A DNA stretch of 64,000 nt from Petasospora fabianii (taxonomy: Eukaryota; Ascomycota; Saccharomycetes; Phaffomycetales; Wickerhamomycetaceae), in the NCBI GenBank assembly GCA_022641835.1, contig CP048718.1, positions 744,001 to 808,000 on the forward strand, in the 5' to 3' direction. The first letter of the stretch is position 1. Each line of letters opens with the position of its first letter. Below the pieces are notes generated by a model. The model worked only from the letters and a program-made list of their open reading frames with translations. It was not told the DNA's origin and searched no databases. The position numbers were made by a program, and so were the translations under genes. This document shows positions 41,278 through 51,413 of this stretch, piece after piece.

Positions 41278-44200
41278 ATGGGTCAAGCAGATTCGAAGCT
41301 AGCCTTCAAAAACAAGGTCTTCATGCTTGCAGGCTCTGCAGATGGAGATACCGAAGATGATATGAATGCCTTCGTCGCCTCTGATGATCCTTACTGGAAT
41401 ATGTTTTGGGAAGAACCAACTTCTGCAGATGACGTTTACTCCCTACTTACATTTAATGACATTAAGACACTCAGAGATGCTAATAAGTACAATTTCATCA
41501 AACTCGTACGAGTCATTGTACTAAAGTTGATCAAGACTGCTCGTCATCAATCGTTCCCAAGTCCAAAGGCACAACCTTCACATCTCCTAAATTGCATTCG
41601 TGTTCTTAATAGAATCATACCTTTTCTCTTTGAAATGACAGAATGGAATAAGGAAATCAATAACTTGTTTTGGAGTATAGGTTACAATGGCTGGGCAGAG
41701 AATCCTCAAACATCATTCACAGCACAAGCAACAGTGGGGTCCTTCTCCTCCGACCCTAGGGGGTTGACATCACTCGAAACTGGAACTACAAAACCAAACA
41801 TCAATGTCGACTTGAGACAGAGTCAGAATTCTACACAAGGTAATGTCGGTACTAGCTTACAAGAGAAACCTCTAGGACAAGAGTTGATGTCGGTCCTTGT
41901 CGACTTGCTCTTCACACGAGAGTTCACATTACCACCTACCGGTATTAAAGGACCAGACTATGTCATGTGGGAAGTTGGTATCGGTCATTCGGGGAAATAC
42001 ACTGCTCCAAATCCTGAATTGGATTCAAATAGACTTGAAGTATTACGTTTATTGGTAACATTAACTTCACAAGGCTTATTTCAAACACCAAAGACTACAG
42101 TTGCTGAAGGATCACGTTTCCTCACTACACTTGTATGCACTACATCTCCAAGAAACAAACTCTTGACACTCATTTGCTCTCTCTTGAACGTTGTTTGTCG
42201 CTCATGTAAGGCCGATGCTGATAATAATGGATTGACATACAGTTCCCCTGCAAATAATCACCAATACTCATCACAAAAGTTTTACGACTTGAGATCCACA
42301 TTCGTCACCTACACACTACAACTTCTCACCCTAATGCTCGTATACCCATTACCACAACAGGACCTTGCTTTTCTTCATCGTCTTGATATGCTACCCAAGG
42401 ATCAAACACCTCGCAACTTGGTCAGAAACGCCTTGGCTCAGCTTCACAAGGAAAACGAATTGAACTTTGTCTATTCTTCCATGATTTCACTTTTACTTAG
42501 ACCGATCCAAGAAGCTATCGATAACGAGGCAAATCCATTCAATCTGCTGAAGAACAACTTCTCAGGGTCACCGACGTCACCAATGAGCGTTCAACAAAAC
42601 ACCTTTAAGTCAAGCATGCCCTCCTTATCCTCTTGGACAACGGAAATTGTCGTCTTGATCTGGGAACTCATACAGTGTAACAAAAACTTTAAGAATTTTG
42701 TTTACAGTAAGAAAGTTCAGGAGTTGATGGTTACCACTTTGTACTACATCAAATTTTACAGAAATGATCCAATTTGGAAGCCAAATCTCATCAGGATACT
42801 GTGTTATTTCACACTCTACCTCTCATCTGATGATCTGGTAACTACGAAACTCCTTTCCCCATTCCCAAGCAGCTACTACTCCAACCAGATCCCAAATTTC
42901 TATAAACTCAACACATCAGGCCCACCTTCTAATCTCTCCTATCGTGACTTCCTTGTCATTCAGATCTGCACCATGCTCACAACGGATGACTTTGACATCA
43001 CCATTACGCCAAATTTGTTCGAGTATCTTTACAACCTCCTCCCACTCACACATACAGACTCAAACTCCAAACTAAAAGTGATCCTTCCTTATATCACTTG
43101 CATCGCCATACTGAACGTGATTAAGAAGTACTCACTTGAGCCAAATCTTAAAGATCCATTGAAGATGGATCTGTTAGCGTTACTCATGCGTGCAATTGCA
43201 CACTCTGTCTGTCGCTATCACAAGGAATCCAGAACGTTGCTATATGCATTGGCCAAAAATGAGAAAGTATTGCTCAATCTACTCCAATCTGTTCAGACAC
43301 TCACGTTCGAGTTTGACTCTGATGAAGCAGTTGCGCCAGATAAAGGTGTCACCACCACAACTTTGAATACGCCAGTGACGCGCAGTCCAGAACCCGGTAG
43401 CCCTAATGGAGGAGAAAACTTTGAAGGTGAAGACGATGGTATTGATGGGCCTGATTTGGAGTACGAGGAGAGTCTAAGACCAACGCCATTAACAGGTATG
43501 TCAACCAAGGCTAAGTCCAAGCTACCTGCTGATGCCCCACTGATGAAGACTTGGGCAGGTTATAGAGCTTTGAAAGTTGTCATGAGAGCTGTCAAATTGG
43601 TAAAGGAGGAGGTTCAAATCCCTGTTGATGGATCCAGATCTGATGTTGTTGAAACTCTGATAAATATTGAGAACATCCCTAATTATCAGGAGAAGGTATC
43701 CAAATTTGTCACTGCCGAGTTCCTTCCAAAGTCCAAACTGGAGCCATTGACTTTCAACTGGTCGCATCTATCTCTTGGCTGGTATGAGAGCATTGTTTGG
43801 GGTACTATTGTGTTCCAAAACATAACAATGGCCAAGAATTCTGCGTCTTCTTCTTGGTACAAGAGAAGTTCAGCAATTTCATTCAAGGACGTCGCATCTG
43901 TTGCCTCCTCATGGGGTTTTAGTTGGAAATCAAAAGACTCAAAGCCTACACAGATCTTCCACTTTGACAGCTCAATTCTTCAACTCAATATTTGGAATGG
44001 TGCTGAAATCAAGTTGTTCAAGATCAGAAGACCGATTGAGGAAAAGCCAATTGTGGATATGACAAACCTGATGAAGAGATTCAGGCTGAATAGTGCTGCT
44101 AGTATTCAAACCACCGATTCCAGGGCAAGACAAAACTCCACCTCAACGATCAATTCGCCTAACCAGTTGACTCCAATCAACTCACGTCAATCTTTTGGTA

Positions 44201-44286
44201 CGCCAAGAAACTCTGTCTCTGTGACCAACAACAGAGAGTCTATATACTCTTTGAGTCGCCAAAACTCGTACATGGGTCAGACTTGA
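41278..44286 (+). CDS. ECM30: Hid1/Ecm30 family trafficking protein
   Basis: A 1002-residue protein of the HID1 (dymeclin-related) family, linked to Golgi/secretory sorting. The N-terminus MGQADSKLAFKNKVFML matches human HID1 (MGSTDSKLNF) and is a consensus N-myristoylation site (Gly2, Ser6). The early family motifs DDPYWNMFWEEPTSADDVYSL and CIRVLNRIIPFLFE (compare LLTRVLPYIFE) are present. A long central helical repeat region contains KDQTPRNLVRNALAQLHKEN. A disordered acidic insert lies at about 680-735, and the C-terminus after residue 930 is Ser/Asn-rich. It follows DIF1 in the same orientation, as in S. cerevisiae. Confidence 0.88.
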   Translation: MGQADSKLAFKNKVFMLAGSADGDTEDDMNAFVASDDPYWNMFWEEPTSADDVYSLLTFNDIKTLRDANKYNFIKLVRVIVLKLIKTARHQSFPSPKAQPSHLLNCIRVLNRIIPFLFEMTEWNKEINNLFWSIGYNGWAENPQTSFTAQATVGSFSSDPRGLTSLETGTTKPNINVDLRQSQNSTQGNVGTSLQEKPLGQELMSVLVDLLFTREFTLPPTGIKGPDYVMWEVGIGHSGKYTAPNPELDSNRLEVLRLLVTLTSQGLFQTPKTTVAEGSRFLTTLVCTTSPRNKLLTLICSLLNVVCRSCKADADNNGLTYSSPANNHQYSSQKFYDLRSTFVTYTLQLLTLMLVYPLPQQDLAFLHRLDMLPKDQTPRNLVRNALAQLHKENELNFVYSSMISLLLRPIQEAIDNEANPFNLLKNNFSGSPTSPMSVQQNTFKSSMPSLSSWTTEIVVLIWELIQCNKNFKNFVYSKKVQELMVTTLYYIKFYRNDPIWKPNLIRILCYFTLYLSSDDLVTTKLLSPFPSSYYSNQIPNFYKLNTSGPPSNLSYRDFLVIQICTMLTTDDFDITITPNLFEYLYNLLPLTHTDSNSKLKVILPYITCIAILNVIKKYSLEPNLKDPLKMDLLALLMRAIAHSVCRYHKESRTLLYALAKNEKVLLNLLQSVQTLTFEFDSDEAVAPDKGVTTTTLNTPVTRSPEPGSPNGGENFEGEDDGIDGPDLEYEESLRPTPLTGMSTKAKSKLPADAPLMKTWAGYRALKVVMRAVKLVKEEVQIPVDGSRSDVVETLINIENIPNYQEKVSKFVTAEFLPKSKLEPLTFNWSHLSLGWYESIVWGTIVFQNITMAKNSASSSWYKRSSAISFKDVASVASSWGFSWKSKDSKPTQIFHFDSSILQLNIWNGAEIKLFKIRRPIEEKPIVDMTNLMKRFRLNSAASIQTTDSRARQNSTSTINSPNQLTPINSRQSFGTPRNSVSVTNNRESIYSLSRQNSYMGQT

Positions 44287-44419
44287 TTTGATCTCATTTG
44301 TATCTCCTTAATTATGTTGATCTTATTAACGATGTTACGTTTAAAACGCTTGGATGAATAGATAAGGTGTTCTACAGCTAGCATCTGATCGTAGGACTAA
44401 TTCGATAATAGACTATCTC

Positions 44420-45946
44420 TCAAAACATATCCTTACGGAAACAGTTGGCAACATACACCACCAACGTCGTAACAATAACTTGAAACAGCAACAAGAACCA
44501 AAGTAAGGCAAAGCCGTCATTAATCATGACCTCTGCAATACCAACAGCGGTCGTCAAATCACTTAATAGGACATAGAATTGATATGTGAATGACAGAACA
44601 AGCAACGCCGTGGTGATACCGAGAAACGAGAGAAGTATTGCCATGATCAAGGACATCTTCTTCAGGGTGTAAACACTAGACTTTTTATCCGTTTGTTTTG
44701 ATTTCAAGACCAAGGTCAACAAGGTTACGGCAACAATCAACAAGACACAGTCTATAACCAATTGCGTCACTGACATGAATCCCATGCCTTTACTAAACTT
44801 CTGAAGTAAGATGGCATGGTCGACATACTCGCCCTCACCATCCTCTCTGATGACCAACTCATTGAAACCAGCAATGGCCAATTCATACAGCATAGCAAAA
44901 CTGTCACCCATGATACCAACGTTGGTCTTGGTCAATTCACCAAGCTGTACACCAGCGTCTCTTATGAACACGGAGATGAGATCAAACCCGTAGCTTCTCA
45001 TACAAAACTTGGAGCCATTGTCTGAAGTACGGCAGTAGCCCAAGATGTTCAAGTCATAGACCGTGTTGACGTCAAATGAGTCGATCACATTGTTGTGGTA
45101 GTAGTCTTCCATTCTGTTACTCATCTTATCTGAGTCCCCATGTGTATCACCAAAGTCGATCACAATGTATGTCAACACCTTCAACGCCTCTCGGATAGTT
45201 TGCATTGTGCTCTTGGCCGATTCTGTCTTGTCAGTGAGACGGATAGTTACTGGTGCAAGGCACAATTCGCCTGTATGATTGCAAGAAAACACCGGGAACG
45301 ATGACAAGACTATGCATGAAGCAGTGAATGCAATGAGGAAGCTCAAAGCTGTAACGACCTTAATTTTGTTGATTTTTCGAGTCTCTAAATCGGCAGCCTT
45401 TTCAGTGTCAAAGATCTTTGATACCATTTGATCAAGTGTCTCTCCCTTTGCAGAGCCAATATTGCCGTTAGCAGTGTGTTTTTCGTCTCTCAGGTCACTC
45501 TCAGCGTCACAGTCGCCGTCTTCACCTAAATCTCCTTCAGCAAGTGTGTCCAAATGACTTTGCGTCTCACTTGCTACCATGGAGCTAATTGTATCTTCAA
45601 AAAAAGGAGCAGAGCCAGAGATGTTGTGGTTTGGGATAGACATTCCTGAAGGAGGAATCAAACGAGCTGTCTGGTATCCTGAGATAGATTGAGGTGTTCC
45701 GACAGGGCTTGTTCCCAAAGGCACTCCAGGTCGGCTCATGAACGAGTGGCTCAGTTGCGAACTCATGCGTGAGACATCGGTAGATGTAGTGCCACCATCT
45801 TGTGATTGTTGTAATCTTGTGAGTGCAGATATAGATGCAGATGCTGTGGATGATGAATTAGGTCCCATGAAGGACGCCCGACCGGCGAACGGCATGCGTC
45901 CAAACGGTTTCTCGTTTAAATGCTCCAGATGGTGATGGTTTTCCAT
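44420..45946 (-). CDS. SMA2: Prospore membrane assembly protein Sma2-like
   Basis: A 508-residue four-helix membrane protein. S. cerevisiae Sma2 is needed for prospore membrane assembly in sporulation. TM1 is about 197-219, an extracellular/lumenal loop 220-390, TM2 391-415, TM3 431-461 and TM4 478-502. The loop matches Sma2 closely: LKVLTYIVIDFGD (Sma2 LRLISYLTIDMGW), VYDLNILGYCRTSDNGSKFC (VFELNYFGFCKRSNKSKVYC) and YGFDLISVFIRDAGVQLG (YGMDVLEVLVRDVGIQLG). A 190-residue cytosolic Ser-rich N-terminal extension is not in S. cerevisiae Sma2 (369 residues). It lies one gene from ORC1; in S. cerevisiae (YML066C) it is adjacent. CACAAAA (46061-46067), an Ndt80-type MSE core, is 115 bp upstream. Confidence 0.82.
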   Translation of the reverse strand: MENHHHLEHLNEKPFGRMPFAGRASFMGPNSSSTASASISALTRLQQSQDGGTTSTDVSRMSSQLSHSFMSRPGVPLGTSPVGTPQSISGYQTARLIPPSGMSIPNHNISGSAPFFEDTISSMVASETQSHLDTLAEGDLGEDGDCDAESDLRDEKHTANGNIGSAKGETLDQMVSKIFDTEKAADLETRKINKIKVVTALSFLIAFTASCIVLSSFPVFSCNHTGELCLAPVTIRLTDKTESAKSTMQTIREALKVLTYIVIDFGDTHGDSDKMSNRMEDYYHNNVIDSFDVNTVYDLNILGYCRTSDNGSKFCMRSYGFDLISVFIRDAGVQLGELTKTNVGIMGDSFAMLYELAIAGFNELVIREDGEGEYVDHAILLQKFSKGMGFMSVTQLVIDCVLLIVAVTLLTLVLKSKQTDKKSSVYTLKKMSLIMAILLSFLGITTALLVLSFTYQFYVLLSDLTTAVGIAEVMINDGFALLWFLLLFQVIVTTLVVYVANCFRKDMF

Positions 45947-46144
45947 TGACCTTATTCTGCAGCTCTAATAGCTCCAGTGTAACGCTAAAGTGGGCCATAC
46001 TTAGGACTGAAACCCCAGTGTGTATCATTCGTGAGGTCTGGTCCTCCCGATGTGGCACAACACAAAAACACCACGGCGCTCTCTTACACGGAGGCGAAAG
46101 GTACGACAGTCTAGGTTGTAGTATCATTGAAAGGTATCGGCTTG

Positions 46145-47434
46145 TTAGAGAATATGGCGGGTCCTGATTGGTGGTGATGTAGCGTCATCGGATGTAGGGC
46201 GTTGTGACATAGTAAACTCTTGATCGTAAGAAGCCTCCGAGACCACCAACTTTGGAATATTATGTGTTGGGGCGGAAATAGATGAGCGTCTGGATGGAGA
46301 ATCAAATGTTGTGAGGAAAGGGTTGGATGTCAACGATGAAACTGTATCGGAACGCCCTCTTGTGGTCAAGAGATTATCCACTTCGTCCTCATCCACCGCA
46401 TCCTCAAGTGGTGCACACCAAACAGGGCCAACCCAACCAAACATGCAAACAAGACAGCAAACAAGAACTATCCATAAGAGTACAAACCATGCTATTCCAA
46501 GTGATACCGTGACACCAAACGTTTGGAAGTCATTATAGGCCATCTTCTTGATCAGAAGGAAAATTCTCGTCATGGATATCGTTGCAACTGCATCGACAAG
46601 AAAAATCACCATAGTCAAAGCGGCCATTCCATGTCCGATAACCTTCACAATTACAGCATCCTCGTTACGTGCAGACTTTTGCCTGTGGTAATAAGTGATT
46701 AAGACGACGAATATTTGTGAGATGCAGACAAACATCAGCATAGCTGGAACTCTGTTGATCATGTCACTCTTCTGGTCAATATCATGCTGATAAGATTCGT
46801 AGTCATCATCACTAACTGGATCCTTATCTGAGAAGGAAAGCATATAGTAGAACCCGTTGTCGTAGAGAATGTTTCTATAGTCAAACAGTCTCGTCTCTTG
46901 GCATTCAATAGTAACGTTGGTGAAGTTGTAGTTACCCTGGTTGATACCATAGGGCAAGATGAGTTGAGCATCGTCAGCATTTGAAGTAGATCCACTATAT
47001 CTATAGTGGTTGGTCGTGTGAAAACACGTGGATTTGAATGATGAAGTTGTATGGTCGGGCACAGAGCCCATGAGGATAGTGGTGAGGTTTGTCATGAGAA
47101 GGATCGCTGATGTGGACATGGTGTTGTCACTTTCCTCAGATGTGAAGGAGTCGCCCAGGACAGAGTAGAGCCCACTGAACATGTCCATGGTCGATGCATC
47201 GATCGCTACAACGGGCAAGAAGCTCTCCTTTTTGGAGTTTTGCGATGCGAGCATGACAACGATGAGGATGAAGGACACCACTGGCGCTCCAAACCGTACG
47301 AGTTCCATGATGAACATGACAAGCTGTTCTTTCCTGTTAGGCGTGGGACCTGGGCCTGAGAAGTTCTGGTCGTTCCCGCTGGCCGTGCCCTTCCGCTGGA
47401 ACGCCAGGGATGCTATTCCAGAGGGTATCCTCAT
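46145..47434 (-). CDS. Four-helix membrane protein of unknown function
   Basis: A 429-residue protein with TM1 about 46-64, a large loop (65-228) with N-glycosylation sequons (for example NLT near 116, NYNFTNVT near 169-174) and two loop cysteines (137, 178), TM2 229-249, TM3 267-290, TM4 305-333 and a Ser/Thr-rich cytosolic tail. The topology is that of the SUR7/PalI/Sma2 group, but I see no signature loop motif and cannot name it. It lies between SMA2 and ORC1, in tandem with SMA2 (198 bp apart). Its promoter, shared with ORC1, carries three GGCGGCTA sites, suggesting meiotic control. It may be a diverged SMA2-related gene. Confidence 0.75.
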   Translation of the reverse strand: MRIPSGIASLAFQRKGTASGNDQNFSGPGPTPNRKEQLVMFIMELVRFGAPVVSFILIVVMLASQNSKKESFLPVVAIDASTMDMFSGLYSVLGDSFTSEESDNTMSTSAILLMTNLTTILMGSVPDHTTSSFKSTCFHTTNHYRYSGSTSNADDAQLILPYGINQGNYNFTNVTIECQETRLFDYRNILYDNGFYYMLSFSDKDPVSDDDYESYQHDIDQKSDMINRVPAMLMFVCISQIFVVLITYYHRQKSARNEDAVIVKVIGHGMAALTMVIFLVDAVATISMTRIFLLIKKMAYNDFQTFGVTVSLGIAWFVLLWIVLVCCLVCMFGWVGPVWCAPLEDAVDEDEVDNLLTTRGRSDTVSSLTSNPFLTTFDSPSRRSSISAPTHNIPKLVVSEASYDQEFTMSQRPTSDDATSPPIRTRHIL

Positions 47435-47824
47435 ATTGGTTGATAGTTGATGTGGGCTTAGAGGAAAAGAGGGCGGCTAGCGCCTGGGAAGGCTTGATGA
47501 CTGTAAGGAGGATGGGAAAGATGAAAGTGAACTTTACACGTGTAACCGCCCACACCGATATTGTTATCCAGTACTCTGGGGCTCTGGCGGCTAGCTGATG
47601 TTCTATTTTGAGATCTTAATCTGCTCAAAGGTTCCTCTGGGGAAACTCCACTGCGCCTTTTGAGATCTGGTACGCGCACTACATCCAAAGGCTAAGCCCA
47701 TTCGCGAAACCCTGGCGGCTAACAAACAATAAACATAGGCCATGGCGGGGGCGATGGGGTTGATCAACTAGTTCTGTAAATACGTTCGGCCAGGTATAGC
47801 ACACTAAGGTACTTGTGCAAGAGG
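47435..47824. promoter_or_regulatory. Divergent promoter with three URS1-like sites
   Basis: GGCGGCTA, the core of the Ume6-bound URS1 (TCGGCGGCTA), occurs at 47472-47479, 47586-47593 and 47714-47721, all in the same orientation. TTCGCGAA is at 47701-47708. By chance, three such 8-mers in 390 bp would be very unlikely. The sites lie between a membrane protein gene and ORC1. Confidence 0.7.
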
Positions 47825-50146
47825 ATGGCCACTAGGAGATCCAAGTTTGCCGGTTGGTCTTACGCATTCGATGCGGTCAACGGCTCGGGACCCGTCGCCA
47901 TAGAAGCGACGCCAGCCAGACGCGTTACAAGAGGCGCGTCAAACTCATCCAGGTTGGTATTGAAGCGTGAGTCTGATGGGATGGAGATCAGGAGCGGCGA
48001 CACAATCCTCGTGGACGATCCGGATGAGGATACTAGAGTTGTTGTTCTCATTAAACAGGCCGTTCTCGGAACAGGAGACTTCATAACACTCACTGCTCTT
48101 GGATTCCTTAATGTTGAAGAGACTGTCAACCACCCAGATGGCACCCATGACCAGGAGCTTTTCCTCACCAGTGTCACCGTCAGCGTATATGTCGAAAACG
48201 TTATTGGACCAGTCAATGTGCTCAACGAAGACGATTTCAAGAAGATAACAATTGACGATTCGAACAAAGACACAACGTTTATGTGCCGTAAGGGCTACGA
48301 TACATACTATGAGACCTATACTGATTCATTCGACTTCACGGACATTAAAAAGGCCATGACAGCGGATCCAGTTGCCGAGGAAGTGAGGTTAAGAGACCTC
48401 ATTGTCAAGACAATGTACAAGTCCAAAAAAAGTTCACAATCAGCAAACGTTAGATCTGCATCCACCACCCCCGCATCAGAACAGAGCAGAACCACCAAAA
48501 AGAGACGTTCAAAAAAGCCCGTTACTGCCCCAGTTCCTAAAAGGAAAAGACTTAAAGAAAATGTCATCGATATCAACGACGATTCTGACAGTTCCGATAA
48601 CTCTGACTCCGATATACACATAATAAGTGGAGGTGAAGAGTTCAGCGACTCTAACGATGATAATAGTGAAGACTCTGACGACTCTGATGGATCTGATGAC
48701 TCTGAATCCGAGGTGGATGCATTGTTCTCTGATGATGATGAATTCCACCCCCGTTATGCAAAGACCGGAAGACCTCGTGGAAGACCTCGCAAGTACCCGA
48801 TAGGCACACGGCCAAAACGAGGTGTTGGTCGTCCACGTAAGAATCCACACATTCCAAAAGGCGGTATCAAGGGTCCAAAATCACTATTGACTGAAAAAAC
48901 CGAAGGCATTAATGGTGAGAATGGGAAAGAGGCAAATATGCCATGTCGTGAGGAGCAATTCGCAAACATCTACAGTACTGTTGAGTCCTCAATTGAATTA
49001 GAGAGTGGAACTTGTATCTATGTCAGTGGTACCCCTGGTACTGGTAAGACCGCTACTGTCCGTGAGATTGTCAAGATCTTGTACAAGGAGTCCAAAAATG
49101 GTAATCTCAATAATTTCGATTACTTGGAAATTAATGGTATGAAACTCTTGTCCCCACAGTCTGCTTATGAACTCTTATGGAACAAGATCTCCAATGTCTC
49201 TGTCCCTGCTGCCAATCTCCAATCTGAGCTTGAGAGTTACTTCTCGAACCACAAGGCTGAGAGACCACTCGTTGTTCTTCTAGATGAACTTGATCAGATC
49301 GCTTCCAAATCCACGGCTGTACTCTATAACTTCTTCAATTGGCCATCACTCAGTAAATCCAAGTTGATTGTCATTGCCATTGCCAACACAATGGACTTGC
49401 CAGAGAGAACATTGACCAACAAGACCTCCTCCAGATTAGGTCTTCAAAGAATTCAATTCCCAGGTTATACTCACGAGGAATTGATCCAGATCATTCATGC
49501 CAGATTTGAGGCGCTAGTCGATGATGGCGTAGAATTGAAAGAAGATGCAATTCAATTTGCTGCCAGAAAGATTGCCAGTGTTAGTGGAGATGCCAGACGT
49601 GCTCTTAAGATTTGTCGTCGTGCTGTTGCCTTGGCTTTGAAACAGGCCAATGATGCTAAGAAGGCAGGTGAGGAAGTACCGTACCCTGTTGTTGTACAGG
49701 CACGTCATATCAATATAGCCATTATTGAATCGACAAGCTCGCCGATTGCACAGTTTATCACAGACTTGTCATTCGTTGCTAAGCTTGTCATGATCGGTAT
49801 CCTGTCCAAGAAGCGTAAGTCTGGTATTGCCGAGAATTCGCTGGGTGATATCATTGATGAGATCAAGCAAATTGTATCCATCAACACTGCTAAAGACAGC
49901 TCGCAATTTGTTGTGGATGGAAAGTCTATCTTGGACATCTTATATGAGGACTTCATCATCAGACCACATGGTTTTGACTATGTCATGAATGAATTGATTG
50001 AGTCTGGTCTGGTTCTTCAGCAGAACAAGAGATCTGATAGAAACTCGATGGTCAAGCTAAATATTGCAGATGAAGAGATCACATCTGTCTTCAAAAATGA
50101 TAGCGGTTTGAAGTACTTCGCTGACCTCACCCCACTCGATAACTAA
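47825..50146 (+). CDS. ORC1: Origin recognition complex subunit 1
   Basis: The largest subunit of ORC, a AAA+ ATPase that marks replication origins and loads MCM. It is 773 residues from the ATG at 47825; upstream codons in frame lack a further ATG. In order: a BAH domain (about 45-165, GDTILVDDPDEDTRVVVLIK); an acidic linker rich in Asp/Ser (about 240-300); AT-hook motifs GRPRGRPRK (about 314-322) and GVGRPRK (about 333-339); Walker A GTPGTGKTATVREI (about 401); Walker B VVLLDELDQI (about 485); sensor and lid regions; and a C-terminal winged helix. Order and orientation with TEM1 and RPS1 match S. cerevisiae YML065W-YML064C-YML063W. Confidence 0.95.
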   Translation: MATRRSKFAGWSYAFDAVNGSGPVAIEATPARRVTRGASNSSRLVLKRESDGMEIRSGDTILVDDPDEDTRVVVLIKQAVLGTGDFITLTALGFLNVEETVNHPDGTHDQELFLTSVTVSVYVENVIGPVNVLNEDDFKKITIDDSNKDTTFMCRKGYDTYYETYTDSFDFTDIKKAMTADPVAEEVRLRDLIVKTMYKSKKSSQSANVRSASTTPASEQSRTTKKRRSKKPVTAPVPKRKRLKENVIDINDDSDSSDNSDSDIHIISGGEEFSDSNDDNSEDSDDSDGSDDSESEVDALFSDDDEFHPRYAKTGRPRGRPRKYPIGTRPKRGVGRPRKNPHIPKGGIKGPKSLLTEKTEGINGENGKEANMPCREEQFANIYSTVESSIELESGTCIYVSGTPGTGKTATVREIVKILYKESKNGNLNNFDYLEINGMKLLSPQSAYELLWNKISNVSVPAANLQSELESYFSNHKAERPLVVLLDELDQIASKSTAVLYNFFNWPSLSKSKLIVIAIANTMDLPERTLTNKTSSRLGLQRIQFPGYTHEELIQIIHARFEALVDDGVELKEDAIQFAARKIASVSGDARRALKICRRAVALALKQANDAKKAGEEVPYPVVVQARHINIAIIESTSSPIAQFITDLSFVAKLVMIGILSKKRKSGIAENSLGDIIDEIKQIVSINTAKDSSQFVVDGKSILDILYEDFIIRPHGFDYVMNELIESGLVLQQNKRSDRNSMVKLNIADEEITSVFKNDSGLKYFADLTPLDN

Positions 50147-50261
50147 TTCTGTTCTTGTTTAATTCTCCATTTGGTCTTTTTGTTTAGTCATGTTGCTGTT
50201 CGTGAAGTTTTGTACTATTACTATATGTGGTTTAACTAGCTCTTGAGAGCTGAGGTCCTCA

Positions 50262-50967
50262 TCATTCCGTGATATTGTAGATGAGTAGAGGCTCACCGAC
50301 ATTGGTGATTTCCGGGATCGTAAGCTGGAGATCAAATGCCTTTGAGATCAAGATCTTGAACACTTTTTGCACATTGATCGAATCACTGTTGGATGTAAAG
50401 ACCACACTGGATTTCATCGCCTTGGCAAACTTCTGTGTATAGCTGTGCATCTCTTCTTGATACTCTAGGGGCAACTCCACAAACTTGTCAAACTTGGTCC
50501 CCACAAGCATTGGTAGGGCAGTTTGGTTTGTGATTCTTGCAAGTCTGTACCATTCCCGTAGATTATCTAGTGTATCTTTCCTCGTCAGATCGAAAGTGAA
50601 GATGAGAGCAACAGCATCATTAGTTGCCAGTGAGATCATGTTCTGAAATTCCTTTGATCCACCAACGTCATAGATCAGGAATTTGATGTCTGTTGTGCCC
50701 AACTCAATGTTCTTCTCCATGTAATTCACGCCCATTGTCTTCTTATATGCAGAATCATAAGAGTTGTTTACATATTTGGTCATAAGCGATGTCTTTCCAA
50801 TATTGGAATCACCAAGTAGAGCGACTTTAACGGAGACACTGTGTAGCTGTTAGTTTCATCACACACCTTTAATCTGGAAGGAAAGAGCAGAGCGGAGACA
50901 GTGACGGTACTCACGAGTTACGAATCTCCTGCTGGTGCTGAGGAGGCACTGGTCCAACGTTGGCCAT
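50262..50967 (-). CDS. TEM1: Mitotic exit network GTPase Tem1 (one intron)
   Basis: A Ras-like switch at the spindle pole body that starts mitotic exit. Exon 1 is 50967-50915 (MANVGPVPPQHQQEIRN). The intron is 50914-50839 (76 nt; donor GTGAGT, branch ACTAAC, acceptor ACAG). Exon 2 is 50838-50262. The product is 209 residues. G1 is GDSNIGKT (27-34). G3 is DVGGSKEF (75-82), where Ser79 replaces the catalytic Gln found in Tem1, Spg1 and Ras. G4 is GTKFD. NDAVALIFTFDLTRKDTLDN, LREWYRLARI and LTIPEITNVGEPLLIYNI are typical of Tem1/Spg1. It is convergent with ORC1 (115 bp), as in S. cerevisiae. Confidence 0.93.
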
Positions 50968-51413
50968 TCTTGAAATAGTTGCTGTTCTGTTGTATAAACA
51001 ATTGGAGCTCAAAAAGACCTATATATCTCCCTACGTGCGACATGTTTACGTCTCGCTATTGTTTACATTTATGACATAAGCAGCTTATCTAAGACATACA
51101 CACATTTCGCGCTTTTTTCCTCGTTCGATTGGTCATAGTGGTGTCCAGGTTTACTCATCTCACGCGAAAATATGTGACTGTCTTTTTCGATACGCTGCGC
51201 CGGTTGGTGCACACTTTTTTCAGCTCCTCTGGCGCGAAGGGCCAGTGCGAGGGGACTCTGTGGTGTTCAGGTTTTTCCCATGGCCAGTGTGTGGAGCTGG
51301 CGCGAGGTCCGTACTGTGCGCGGTACGCAGCTTCTTCAATAAAATTTCAAGACTCACACACAACGACAAGGGACGTCTGTATATACAAGTACCTACAAGA
51401 CACACATACCAAG
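50968..51413. promoter_or_regulatory. TEM1/RPS1 divergent promoter
   Basis: TTTCGCGC (51105-51112), CTCGTTCGATTGG (51120-51132) and CACGCGAAAA (51161-51170) lie 240-310 bp before RPS1. CTCGTTCGAT repeats the core of the HEM4 and DAL3-side elements. No gene. Confidence 0.55.
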
